Notes under the pieces: model-generated
Seen by the model: only the letters and a program-made list of their open reading frames with translations
What the model was told of the DNA's origin: nothing
The model's database searches: none
NCBI RefSeq assembly: GCF_023073715.1
Contig: NZ_JADPKA010000063.1
Location: forward strand, 1 to 64,000
DNA: 64,000 nt
Direction: 5' to 3'
Source of the DNA: Bradyrhizobium sp. 164
GTDB taxonomy: Bacteria > Pseudomonadota > Alphaproteobacteria > Rhizobiales > Xanthobacteraceae
Program-made: the position numbers and the translations under genes
In this document: positions 7,876 through 15,422 of the stretch, piece by piece
Layout: each line of letters opens with the position of its first letter
Position numbering within the stretch: position 1 is the first letter of the stretch

Positions 7876-10026
7876 ATGCGGCGGATCGGCAGGCGGGACA
7901 TCGTTGCGGCGATCCTGATTGCGCTCCTCGCGGGCGCGATCGTCATGTCTCCGCCGCTTCAGACGCTGCAGGGCCTGTCGCTCGACATCCTCACCGCGCT
8001 GCGCGGCAAGCTGGCCGGTGAGCGCCGCGATCCTGCAATGTCGCCAGTCGTTGTAGTCGCGATCGATGCGGAAACCTACGACACGCCGCCCTTCAAGGGA
8101 TCGCCGACGCAAACCTGGACGCGTGAGATTGGACGGATGCTCGGCAGCATCACCGAGGGCGGCGCCAAGGTCATCGGCTTCGACGTAATCTTTCCGAGCT
8201 CGATCGAGCAGTCCGAGATTCTCTTCGGCGACGCGCCGCTCGGCACCCGCATGAAGGGTTTTGATCGGGATTATCTGATCGCCCTGCGGCAAATCTCCGA
8301 CGGCGGCAAACTGGTGCTCGGCGAAATCCTGAACAACGACCACCCGGAAGTGCCCTATCGCGCACAGCAAGTGGCCGTGCGCAACACCATCCGCGCGCTC
8401 AACGTACACACTGATCCCGACGACGTGATCCGGCGCATGCCATTGAGCTTTGCCATCGAGGGCAAGCCTGTCCCCGCGATGGCGGTCGAGCTGGCTGCGC
8501 GTGCGCTTGGCGCAAAGCCTGAGATTGCGCCGTCCGGCGCGACCGAGTTGTCCGGCTATGCGATCCCGAGCGCGATGCCGAATACAATCACACTCAACTT
8601 TCGCGGGCTGGGACGCGACGTTCCGACCTTCTCCTTCGCCGACCTGCGCGCCTGTGTCGAGAAGGGCGATCGCGATTTCTTTCGCCGCGCCTTCGACGGC
8701 AAGGTCGTGCTGCTCGGCACGGTCCTGAATTTCGAGGACCGTAAGCTCACCTCGATGCGCTTGTCTGGCGGATATGACGGCACGCCGGCGGCGCGATGCG
8801 CCCTGCCCGCGCCGGAGCGTGGCGCGCAACGCCCCCGCAGCGATGTCGCCGGCGTCTTCGTGCACGCCACCGTCGTTCGCAACTTGATCGAACGCGACGC
8901 CGTGACCGAGCTCGGCTTTCCCGCGCGGAGCATCCTCACAATCCTGTTCGCGCTCGTCATCGCTTGCGCCGCCTGCGTGCTTGCACCGAGCGGCGCCCTG
9001 ATCGCCTGGCTCGGCCTCACCGCCGTTTACGCCGCCATGGCTGTCGGTGCGTTCGTTCGCGCACTGGCACTGCCGCTGACCGAGCCTGCGCTCGCAAGTC
9101 TTGCCGCGCTCGCGATGATGATCGGCTACCGCTTCGTGCTGGCTGATCGCGACGAGCGCTTCCTGCGCAAGAGCTTTGCGTTCTATCTCGCGCCTGAAGT
9201 GATCGACACCATGGTTGCATCCGGCAAGATGCCGGCGCTCGGCGGCGAGATGCGCAACGTCACCATGTTCTTCTCCGACCTCAGCGGCTTCTCAGCGATC
9301 GCGGAGACGATGACACCTGGCGAGCTTGTGACCCTGATGAACGAATATCTGTCCGCCATGACCGACATCATCGAGGGCCATGGCGGCTACGTCGACAAAT
9401 ATATCGGCGATTCCATCGTCGCCATGTTCGGCGCCCCGGCCGACGACGTCGCACATGCGCGCAATGCGGTGCGTGCCGCGCTGAAATGCCACGAGAAGCT
9501 CGCAGAGCTCAACGCCAACAATGCCGCCTTTGCGGGCCACGGCCTGTCGCATCGCATCGGCCTCAACAGCGGCGAAGCCGTGGTCGGCAACATCGGCTCG
9601 CGCCGCCGCTTCAACTACACCGTGATGAGCGACACCGTGAACGTTGCCTCGCGGCTCGAGGGCGCCAACAAATATTACGGCACCGCGATCATGGCCTCCG
9701 AAACCACGATGGCGCAGACCGGTGACACCTTCGCCTGGCGCGAGCTCGATGCGATCAGGGTGTTGGGACGCGGCGAGGCGGTCAGGGTGTTCGAGCCGCT
9801 GGCGGAGAGAGGCGCGGCGAGCGCCGAGCAGGCGAAGGTGGCCGCGGTGTATGCGGAGGGGTTGGCCTGCTGGCGGGCCAGGGATTTTGTGAAGGCGGCC
9901 GAAGCGTTCGAGAGCGCGGCGAAGATCGATCCGTCGTCGGCGCTATTCGCCAAACGCGCCAGAATGCTAATCGCGAATCCGCCCGCGTCGGATTGGAGAC
10001 CGGTCAATATGCTGGAGGGGAAGTAG
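7876..10026 (+). CDS. CHASE2-domain adenylate/guanylate cyclase, 716 aa
   Basis: This is a membrane-bound class III nucleotide cyclase. After a first helix (about 9-27), residues about 35-345 form an extracytoplasmic CHASE2 sensor (VVVVAIDAETY..., VIGFDVIFP..., GKVVLLGTV). Three membrane helices follow at about 353-420. The catalytic domain (about 450-630) has MFFSDLSGFSAIAE, with the first metal aspartate, then GGYVDKYIGDSIVAMFGAP with the second, then VVGNIGSRRRFNYTVMSDTVNVASRLE. A C-terminal stretch (about 650-700) looks like a TPR-type helical pair. The family makes cAMP or cGMP in response to a periplasmic signal. The preceding gene is its likely partner. Confidence 0.9.
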   Translation: MRRIGRRDIVAAILIALLAGAIVMSPPLQTLQGLSLDILTALRGKLAGERRDPAMSPVVVVAIDAETYDTPPFKGSPTQTWTREIGRMLGSITEGGAKVIGFDVIFPSSIEQSEILFGDAPLGTRMKGFDRDYLIALRQISDGGKLVLGEILNNDHPEVPYRAQQVAVRNTIRALNVHTDPDDVIRRMPLSFAIEGKPVPAMAVELAARALGAKPEIAPSGATELSGYAIPSAMPNTITLNFRGLGRDVPTFSFADLRACVEKGDRDFFRRAFDGKVVLLGTVLNFEDRKLTSMRLSGGYDGTPAARCALPAPERGAQRPRSDVAGVFVHATVVRNLIERDAVTELGFPARSILTILFALVIACAACVLAPSGALIAWLGLTAVYAAMAVGAFVRALALPLTEPALASLAALAMMIGYRFVLADRDERFLRKSFAFYLAPEVIDTMVASGKMPALGGEMRNVTMFFSDLSGFSAIAETMTPGELVTLMNEYLSAMTDIIEGHGGYVDKYIGDSIVAMFGAPADDVAHARNAVRAALKCHEKLAELNANNAAFAGHGLSHRIGLNSGEAVVGNIGSRRRFNYTVMSDTVNVASRLEGANKYYGTAIMASETTMAQTGDTFAWRELDAIRVLGRGEAVRVFEPLAERGAASAEQAKVAAVYAEGLACWRARDFVKAAEAFESAAKIDPSSALFAKRARMLIANPPASDWRPVNMLEGK

Positions 10027-10172
10027 CAGTTGATCGCCTCCCTCCAGGGCAGGGTAAACGCGTGCCACCCTAAACCGGCAGCTCCGGGAGGCGCGGATGG
10101 GGAGGAAGTCTGACGACCTCGGCCTTTGTTGGCCGGCACGGCCACTTACCTTCGTATATGGTGTCCTATCCT

Positions 10173-10202
10173 TTGGATAGAGGCCGTTTACCTCAGTACA
10201 AT
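10173..10202 (+). promoter_or_regulatory. sigma70-type promoter
   Basis: TTGGAT (10173-10178) and TACAAT (10197-10202) are separated by 18 bases, a close match to the vegetative promoter. The predicted start is near 10209-10210. It precedes the candidate small RNA and the NYN gene. Confidence 0.65.
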
Positions 10203-10208
10203 TGAGTA

Positions 10209-10324
10209 CGGAATGCTCGCGCCTTAGCGTGACTGCATTCGGCGCCCTGGCGCTGGTGGCATGAAACCTCCCTGACCTTGGCGCAAGACGGCCACCCCTG
10301 TCCGGTCGTCTGCGCCGCTTTTTT
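10209..10324 (+). ncRNA. candidate small RNA or leader RNA, about 115 nt
   Basis: A good promoter ends just upstream and a strong intrinsic terminator closes the region, giving a discrete transcript of about 115 nt with no convincing reading frame. The 5' part folds as GAATGC ... GCATTC (10211-10240), enclosing a second short stem around CCTTAG. The middle contains an unpaired ACCTCCC (about 10266-10272) that could act as an anti-Shine-Dalgarno sequence, as in several alphaproteobacterial small RNAs. The NYN gene starts 47 bases after the T-run, so this could instead be its regulatory leader. I do not recognise the family. Confidence 0.55.
10280..10324 (+). terminator. Rho-independent terminator
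   Basis: GGCGC-A-AGACG pairs with CGTCT-GCGCC around a short loop, a ten-pair stem with one bulge, and TTTTTT follows directly (10319-10324). This is the strongest terminator seen in the window. Confidence 0.8.
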
Positions 10325-10370
10325 CAGCAAGCCATCGCCAGCTTTTTGCGAAACTGGAGATTTGTGCACA

Positions 10371-10976
10371 ATGTCTTCTCTTGAGAAGATCGCACTCTTT
10401 ATCGATGGCTCCAATCTGTATGCCACCTCCAAAGCGCTCGGCTTCGACATCGATTTCAGGCGGTTGCTCAGCGAATTTCAAAGCCGAGGTGCACTGTTGC
10501 GCGCCTTTTACTACACGACCGTCATCGAGGATCAGGAGTTTTCGTCAATCCGCCCGTTGATCGATTGGCTCGATTATAATGGGTACACCGTCATCACCAA
10601 GCTCGCCAAGGAGTTCGTCGACGCCACCACCGGCCGCCGCAAGGTGAAGGGCTGCATGGATGTCGAGCTCGCCGTGAGTGCGATGGAGCTCGCCGAACAC
10701 GTCGATCAGATCGTATTGTTCTCGGGCGATGGGGACTTTCGTTCCCTCGTGGAAGCCCTGCAACGCGGCGGTGTCCGCGTGACGGTCGTCTCCACGCTCT
10801 CCACTCAGCCGCCCATGGTCGCCGACGACCTGCGCCGACAGGCGGACGTATTCCTCGATTTGGCAGACCTGAAACCAAAAGTGGGGCGCGATCCCGCCGA
10901 CCGGCCCCGCGAGCTTCGGCAGCCACCGCAATTCCTCGCGCGCGGATCGATCGATCGGGGCGACCGGGTGGAATGA
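10371..10976 (+). CDS. NYN-domain protein (LabA/DUF88 family), 201 aa
   Basis: This is a predicted PIN-like ribonuclease. The domain covers about residues 5-160: ALFIDGSNLY (first acidic residue, Asp12), GCMDVELAVSAMEL (middle Asp/Glu pair) and IVLFSGDGDFRSLVEAL (the final aspartates), followed by GVRVTVVSTL. These are the metal-binding acids of NYN nucleases. The last 40 residues are Arg/Pro-rich. Family members of this LabA-like type are widespread in Rhizobiales and are thought to cleave RNA; substrates are unknown. I start at ATG 10371, since the open frame further up would run through the terminator hairpin. Confidence 0.82.
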   Translation: MSSLEKIALFIDGSNLYATSKALGFDIDFRRLLSEFQSRGALLRAFYYTTVIEDQEFSSIRPLIDWLDYNGYTVITKLAKEFVDATTGRRKVKGCMDVELAVSAMELAEHVDQIVLFSGDGDFRSLVEALQRGGVRVTVVSTLSTQPPMVADDLRRQADVFLDLADLKPKVGRDPADRPRELRQPPQFLARGSIDRGDRVE

Positions 10977-11254
10977 TCCTGGGACGGCCGCCGGCACCGT
11001 CGAGCACCCTGCCTTCCAGCGTGATGCGTTCGCCCTTGGTGCTCGGCGTCACCAGGACGTCCAAAAGTTCTTCTTGAAGACGTCGAAGCCGGCCATCGCC
11101 CGCACGCGAAGGTTGGCCGGCTGCCGATGTTCATGGCGAGCCAGCTCCAGACTGTCGCGGCGATGGCTGCCGCTTGAGCCGGCCCCACCCCACGAAAACC
11201 TGATTCCCGCCAAACCCACTGGTTGCGCACGGGGAGCCACGCTAAAATCGCGCC

Positions 11255-12559
11255 ATGACAGTGACCGACATTGCGAGCCGAACCTACAATCACAGCTGGC
11301 GGCTGGATCCCATCATCCGCAGCCTGCTCGATACCGATTTCTACAAGCTGTTGATGTTACAGATGATTCGGGAGGATTACCCGAATCAGCAGGTGACGTT
11401 TTCGGTCATCAACCGCTCGCGCCATGTGCGTCTCGCCGAGATCATCGACGTGGGCGAGCTGCGCGCCCAGCTCGACCATGCCCGCACCATCCGCTTCACC
11501 AAGAAGGAGCTGATCTGGCTTGCCGGTAACACCTTCTACGGCAAGACCCACATGTTCTCGGCGGACTTCATCCGCTGGCTGGCCGAATTCCGCCTGCCCG
11601 AATACGAGCTGCGCAAGGTCGACGGCCAGTACGAGCTGCATTTCCACGGCCCCTGGACCCACACCACGATGTGGGAGATTCCGGCACTCGCGATCCTCAA
11701 CGAGCTGCGCTCGCGCGCAGCGATGAAGGGCCGCGGCCGCTTCGAGCTCGACGTGCTCTACGCCCGCGCCAAGGCCAAGCTGTGGACCAAGGTGGAGCGG
11801 CTGCGCAAGCTGGAGAACCTCCGGTTGTCCGATTTCGGCACCCGCCGCCGTCACGGCTTCCTCTGGCAGCGCTGGTGTGTGGAGGCGGTGAAGGAAGGCC
11901 TCGGCTCGTCCTTCATCGGCACCTCCAACGTGCTGCTCGCGATGGACAACGATCTCGAAGCCATCGGCACCAACGCGCATGAGCTGCCGATGGTCGCGGC
12001 CGCGCTCGCCAGGGACGACGAGGAATTGCGCTGGGCGCCCTATCGCATCCTCGACCAGTGGCGCCAGACCTATGGCGGCAACCTCCTGATTGCGCTGCCC
12101 GACGCCTTTGGCACGAAAGCTTTCCTGCGCGATGCGCCGGAATGGGTCGCCGACTGGACCGGCTTCCGCCCCGATAGCGCGCCACCGATCCAGGCCGGCG
12201 AAGAGATCATCGCGTGGTGGAAGAAGATGGGCCGCAATCCCAAGGACAAGCTGCTCGTCTTCTCCGACGCGATGGACGTCGGCTCGATCGAGGAGACCTA
12301 TCACCACTTCGCTGGCCGTGTGCGGCTCTCGTTCGGCTGGGGCACTAACCTCACCAACGACTTCGTCGGCTGCACGCCGGACGGCTCGTTCAATCTCGAT
12401 CCGATCTCGCTGGTCTGCAAGGTTTCGTCCGTCGACGGACATCCGGCCGTCAAGCTCTCCGACAATCCGGAGAAAGCGACCGGCCTGCCCTCGGAGATCG
12501 AGCGTTACCTGCGCGTGTTCGGCGATGCCGGACGCGTGCGCAAGCCGGTGCTGGTCTAG
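11255..12559 (+). CDS. pncB: nicotinate phosphoribosyltransferase
   Basis: This is the first enzyme of the Preiss-Handler NAD salvage route, joining nicotinate to PRPP to form nicotinate mononucleotide. At 434 aa it has the usual length for the proteobacterial enzyme. It opens with LLDTDFYKLLMLQMI, which marks this family. It keeps FSADFIRWLAEF, SDFGTRRRHGF and IGTNAHELPMV; His242 in the last motif corresponds to the autophosphorylated histidine. The C-terminal half has LVFSDAMDVGSIEETYHHF and FGWGTNLTND, which bind phosphoribosyl groups. The enzyme is cytoplasmic. The gene stands alone, 278 bases after the NYN gene. Confidence 0.95.
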   Translation: MTVTDIASRTYNHSWRLDPIIRSLLDTDFYKLLMLQMIREDYPNQQVTFSVINRSRHVRLAEIIDVGELRAQLDHARTIRFTKKELIWLAGNTFYGKTHMFSADFIRWLAEFRLPEYELRKVDGQYELHFHGPWTHTTMWEIPALAILNELRSRAAMKGRGRFELDVLYARAKAKLWTKVERLRKLENLRLSDFGTRRRHGFLWQRWCVEAVKEGLGSSFIGTSNVLLAMDNDLEAIGTNAHELPMVAAALARDDEELRWAPYRILDQWRQTYGGNLLIALPDAFGTKAFLRDAPEWVADWTGFRPDSAPPIQAGEEIIAWWKKMGRNPKDKLLVFSDAMDVGSIEETYHHFAGRVRLSFGWGTNLTNDFVGCTPDGSFNLDPISLVCKVSSVDGHPAVKLSDNPEKATGLPSEIERYLRVFGDAGRVRKPVLV

Positions 12560-12804
12560 CAGCGGACCAGGCTTCTTTCGATCCGGTAAACCGCGCACGA
12601 TGAATATGAGGCTTTGGTTCGCCGATGCCGCGCCAGTTCCGATTGACCAGTATTTGACGCGATCTGCGCGCATCCACTTCACAGCGCCTTCACCCTGGGT
12701 GCAGTCGCTCGCGTTTTCAGGTCGAGTTAAGCAACATTCTGCTCTACTTCGCGTTGCAGGCCCAACGCTCCGCTGGGATCGTTGATCGATTTGGGGAACG
12801 CAGG

Positions 12805-14112
12805 GTGTTTCGTAGAACAGCGACGTCGACGAAGGGACACAGTCTCCTTCACGTCATCAAGCTTGTCTCGCCTTTCGTCATGGTCGTCGTGCTCCAGGCG
12901 GCAATCGCAGGATTCAGCCTCGAGGTGATGTCCTCGGTCCGCGCCTATGTCGCCGGCGAAGCGTTGTGGTCGCGCTCGCAGAAGAATGCTGTTTACTTCC
13001 TCAATCGCTATCTGCATTCGGGCGAGGCCAGCCAGTTCGCGCAATATCGGGCCGCGCTCGCCGTTCCCATTGGCGACCAATTCGCGCGCTGGGCGCTCGA
13101 ACGCGATCCGGTCGACGTCGAGGTCGCCCGCATCGGCTTTCTGCAGGGCGGCAACCATCCCGATGACGTTCCGGGACTGATCTGGCTGTATCGCTACTTC
13201 AACCGTGTCAGTTTCCTCCATGAAGCGATCCGGGAGTGGGCTGCCACCGATCCCATGCTGCTGGAGCTCAGCGTGTTCGGCGAGGTCATCCGGTCCGAGT
13301 TGGAGAACGGCCCCATTCAAAACGACGGTCGCCTGCAATTCCTGTCGTCGCGGCTCTCGGAGCTCAATACCCAATTCACGGTGCATGCCAAGCGGTTCTC
13401 CACTGTCCTCGGTGAAGGCTCTCGTGCCATCAAGGTGACGCTGACGTGCATCAACATCGTCACCGCCGCGACGCTGATCCTGCTCCTGATCTGGCATACG
13501 CGGCGGCTGGTGCTGCAACGACAGGCATTCGAGGAGGCCTTGCACGCCGAGAAAGAGCGCCTGGCCTGGCAGGCGTCGCACGACTGGCTGACCGGCCTGT
13601 CCAACCGCCGCGCCTTCGAGGCGAGCCTGCAGAGCGAGTTGGACAATGCCGCCGCGGGTCCGCTGGGACTGATCCTGCTCGACCTCGACCAGTTCAAGAG
13701 TGTCAACGATACCTGCGGTCACCTTGCCGGCGATCGCCTGCTCTGCCAGGTCTCGCGCCTCCTGCAACAGGACCGGCATGCCCATGATCTGGTGGCCCGG
13801 CTCGGAGGTGACGAATTCGGCCTGATCCTGCCGCGGTGCCCGCCCTCGAATGCCGTCGATATCGCCGAACGGCTGCGCCGATCGTTCGAGCTGTTCAATT
13901 TCGCCTGGGACGACCGTTGCTTTGCGGTGACCGCCAGCATCGGCGTCGCCTGCATCACCGACCGCAACACCACGCTCGAGGATGCGATGCGGCGCGCGGA
14001 TGCCGCCTGCTACCGTGCCAAAGAGAAGGGACGCAACCGGGTTCAGGTCGACGGCGTAAGGCCGGATGTCGTCGTCGCGGCAGCCCGGCCGCGCGAAGCG
14101 GCGCGCGCTTGA
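12805..14112 (+). CDS. membrane-bound diguanylate cyclase (GGDEF), about 435 aa
   Basis: This enzyme makes c-di-GMP from two GTP. A first helix (about 18-38) and a second at about 223-244 flank a periplasmic sensor of about 185 residues that I do not recognise. A short coiled linker (RQAFEEALHAEKERLAWQA) leads to the GGDEF domain: DWLTGLSNRRAF, LDLDQFKSVND, LVARLGGDEFGLIL and VTASIGVA. The signature is intact, so it should be active. The inhibitory RxxD site normally just before LVAR reads HAHD, so product inhibition is probably absent. The start is uncertain: GTG 12805 has GGGG upstream, while TTG 12754 would add 17 residues. Confidence 0.87.
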   Translation: MFRRTATSTKGHSLLHVIKLVSPFVMVVVLQAAIAGFSLEVMSSVRAYVAGEALWSRSQKNAVYFLNRYLHSGEASQFAQYRAALAVPIGDQFARWALERDPVDVEVARIGFLQGGNHPDDVPGLIWLYRYFNRVSFLHEAIREWAATDPMLLELSVFGEVIRSELENGPIQNDGRLQFLSSRLSELNTQFTVHAKRFSTVLGEGSRAIKVTLTCINIVTAATLILLLIWHTRRLVLQRQAFEEALHAEKERLAWQASHDWLTGLSNRRAFEASLQSELDNAAAGPLGLILLDLDQFKSVNDTCGHLAGDRLLCQVSRLLQQDRHAHDLVARLGGDEFGLILPRCPPSNAVDIAERLRRSFELFNFAWDDRCFAVTASIGVACITDRNTTLEDAMRRADAACYRAKEKGRNRVQVDGVRPDVVVAAARPREAARA

Positions 14113-14126
14113 CGCTGCCCGCGCCG

Positions 14127-14747
14127 TCACCGTCGAGGCAAAATTCCAAGGCCGGCGAGATGGGCGTCGAGAAACTGCTCGATCTGCTGACGCAGCATCT
14201 GCGGCGGCACGGCCACCATGCGCTCCTCGAGGCCGAGCGAGATGATTCCATGCACGGCCGAAAACAGCGTACGCGACAAAAGCGCGATCTCCACGTCATT
14301 CGCATCCGGCAATAGCCGCACCAGCGGTGGATGCATCAGCGCGAAGGCGTCCATGACCATCTGAAGGATGTCGTCCGGATAAGGGCGATCGTCCTCCATC
14401 CGATGCTCGAACAACGAGCGCAGCAAATTGGCGTGCTCAGCAAAGAAGTCGAGATAGGTCGCGGCAAGGCCATAGAGCTGACGGACGGGATCCTTGGCAG
14501 GAACTCCGCGGAGCCGCGCTGTGAGCGCCTGAACCGTCTCCCGATTGACGGTCAGGATCACCCCATCGAAGTCGCCGAACTCGTTATAGACGCTGCCGAC
14601 CGAGCAACCGGCGGCTTCCGCGACATCACGGACCTTCAATGATTTCAGCCCCTTAGCTGAAATGATGCCCCGGGCGATCTCCACGATCTGGAGCCGTCGC
14701 CCACTTTTTTTCTGCCCGCGCAGTGATTTTTCTTGAACATTGTTCAT
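14127..14747 (-). CDS. TetR-family transcriptional regulator, 206 aa
   Basis: The N-terminal domain (about 18-65) is a TetR helix-turn-helix: IVEIARGIISAKGLKSLKVRDVAEAAGCSVGSVYNEFGDFDGVI. The C-terminal domain is a helical ligand-binding region with AERMVAVPP-type end helices. I start at ATG 14747, although ATG 14762 is also in frame; the open frame further upstream to 15143 is a shadow. Two copies of TGAACATTGTTCA lie at the start and just before it, one inside the first codons, so autorepression is likely. It is divergent from a small gene at 14799 and lies upstream of the lipid-acylation gene at 15423. Confidence 0.88.
   Translation of the reverse strand: MNNVQEKSLRGQKKSGRRLQIVEIARGIISAKGLKSLKVRDVAEAAGCSVGSVYNEFGDFDGVILTVNRETVQALTARLRGVPAKDPVRQLYGLAATYLDFFAEHANLLRSLFEHRMEDDRPYPDDILQMVMDAFALMHPPLVRLLPDANDVEIALLSRTLFSAVHGIISLGLEERMVAVPPQMLRQQIEQFLDAHLAGLGILPRR
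14734..14746. promoter_or_regulatory. TetR operator, copy 1
   Basis: TGAACATTGTTCA is a 13-base palindrome. This copy overlaps codons 1-5 of the TetR gene. The second copy lies 30 bases away, three helical turns, so two dimers would bind on the same face. Confidence 0.65.
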
Positions 14748-14763
14748 TTTCAGGCTACCCATG

Positions 14764-14776
14764 TGAACATTGTTCA
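14764..14776. promoter_or_regulatory. TetR operator, copy 2
   Basis: This is an exact second copy of TGAACATTGTTCA. It lies between the TetR gene and the divergent small gene, 23 bases before that gene's start codon, where it would block both promoters. Confidence 0.65.
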
Positions 14777-14798
14777 ACTTAGCCCGGAGACCTGCAAA

Positions 14799-15065
14799 AT
14801 GCAAACTCTCGCTGTTGATATCGCCGCCACCTTCGTCGATGACGCCGCAGCTCTCGTGACCGGCTTTGGCCGCGCCCTGCTGCGGTTCGCCATGACTCCA
14901 ATCGATCGCGTCGCAAATGCCTGCGACATCGCCGGCGTGCTTACTGAGCGGCGCGCGACCTTCCGGATGTGGCGGGCCAACCGTGCCCGTGGGCGTCTCG
15001 AGGGCCGCCGGTTCAGCCTGCTCGGCCGCCTCTCGCCCTTTCGCCACCTCTCCCATCTCACCTGA
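14799..15065 (+). CDS. small hypothetical protein under TetR control, 88 aa
   Basis: ATG 14799 has CCGGAG at a good distance. The product starts MQTLAVDIAATFVDDAAALV and has an amphipathic first half and a very basic second half (ERRATFRMWRANRARGRLEGRRF). There is no clear signal peptide. Its position directly behind two palindromic operators suggests that it is the primary target of the divergent TetR regulator. Its function is unknown; the membrane-lipid gene at 15423 could be in the same regulon. Confidence 0.5.
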   Translation: MQTLAVDIAATFVDDAAALVTGFGRALLRFAMTPIDRVANACDIAGVLTERRATFRMWRANRARGRLEGRRFSLLGRLSPFRHLSHLT

Positions 15066-15422
15066 GACAGGCACAGCCGGCACGTTCCGATCGGCTCGAA
15101 TGCAAGATCGGGTTGCAACGAAGGACTCACCATCTCCGGACATTGGCGGTCGATCTGGCGGACTTCGGCGATGCGGTTCAGCTTTTCCTCAGAACCGGCG
15201 CGATATCCGGCAAGCGCGGCCATCTCGCCCGAACTGCGGTCGCGCTCAGATATTTGCGAACCTAACGAGACCACTTGGAGACCAACAGGATCGGAAGAAT
15301 CGAGGCGACGAAGCAGGCCGGCAACCGTCGTCGCCCTGCAATCACTCATCCCATACCCTTCCGGTCGTGACGCTTCACCGACAACGTAAATCTCAGGCTG
15401 CCTTTCCAAAACAGGACTAGTC
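15066..15422. other. intergenic stretch without a convincing gene
   Basis: About 360 bases lie between the small TetR-controlled gene and the acyltransferase gene. Frames on both strands are open but disagree, and none has a clear start site. A minus-strand frame containing MSDCRATTVAGLLRRLDSSD is the most protein-like, but it runs antisense into the neighbour, so I leave it out. Confidence 0.35.

Noticed and set aside
10984..11064. Minus-strand stretch GERITLEGRVLDGAGG resembling the start of an intradiol dioxygenase (pcaG)
   Set aside because: Only about 16 residues match, with no flanking homology in any frame; too short to call a pseudogene.
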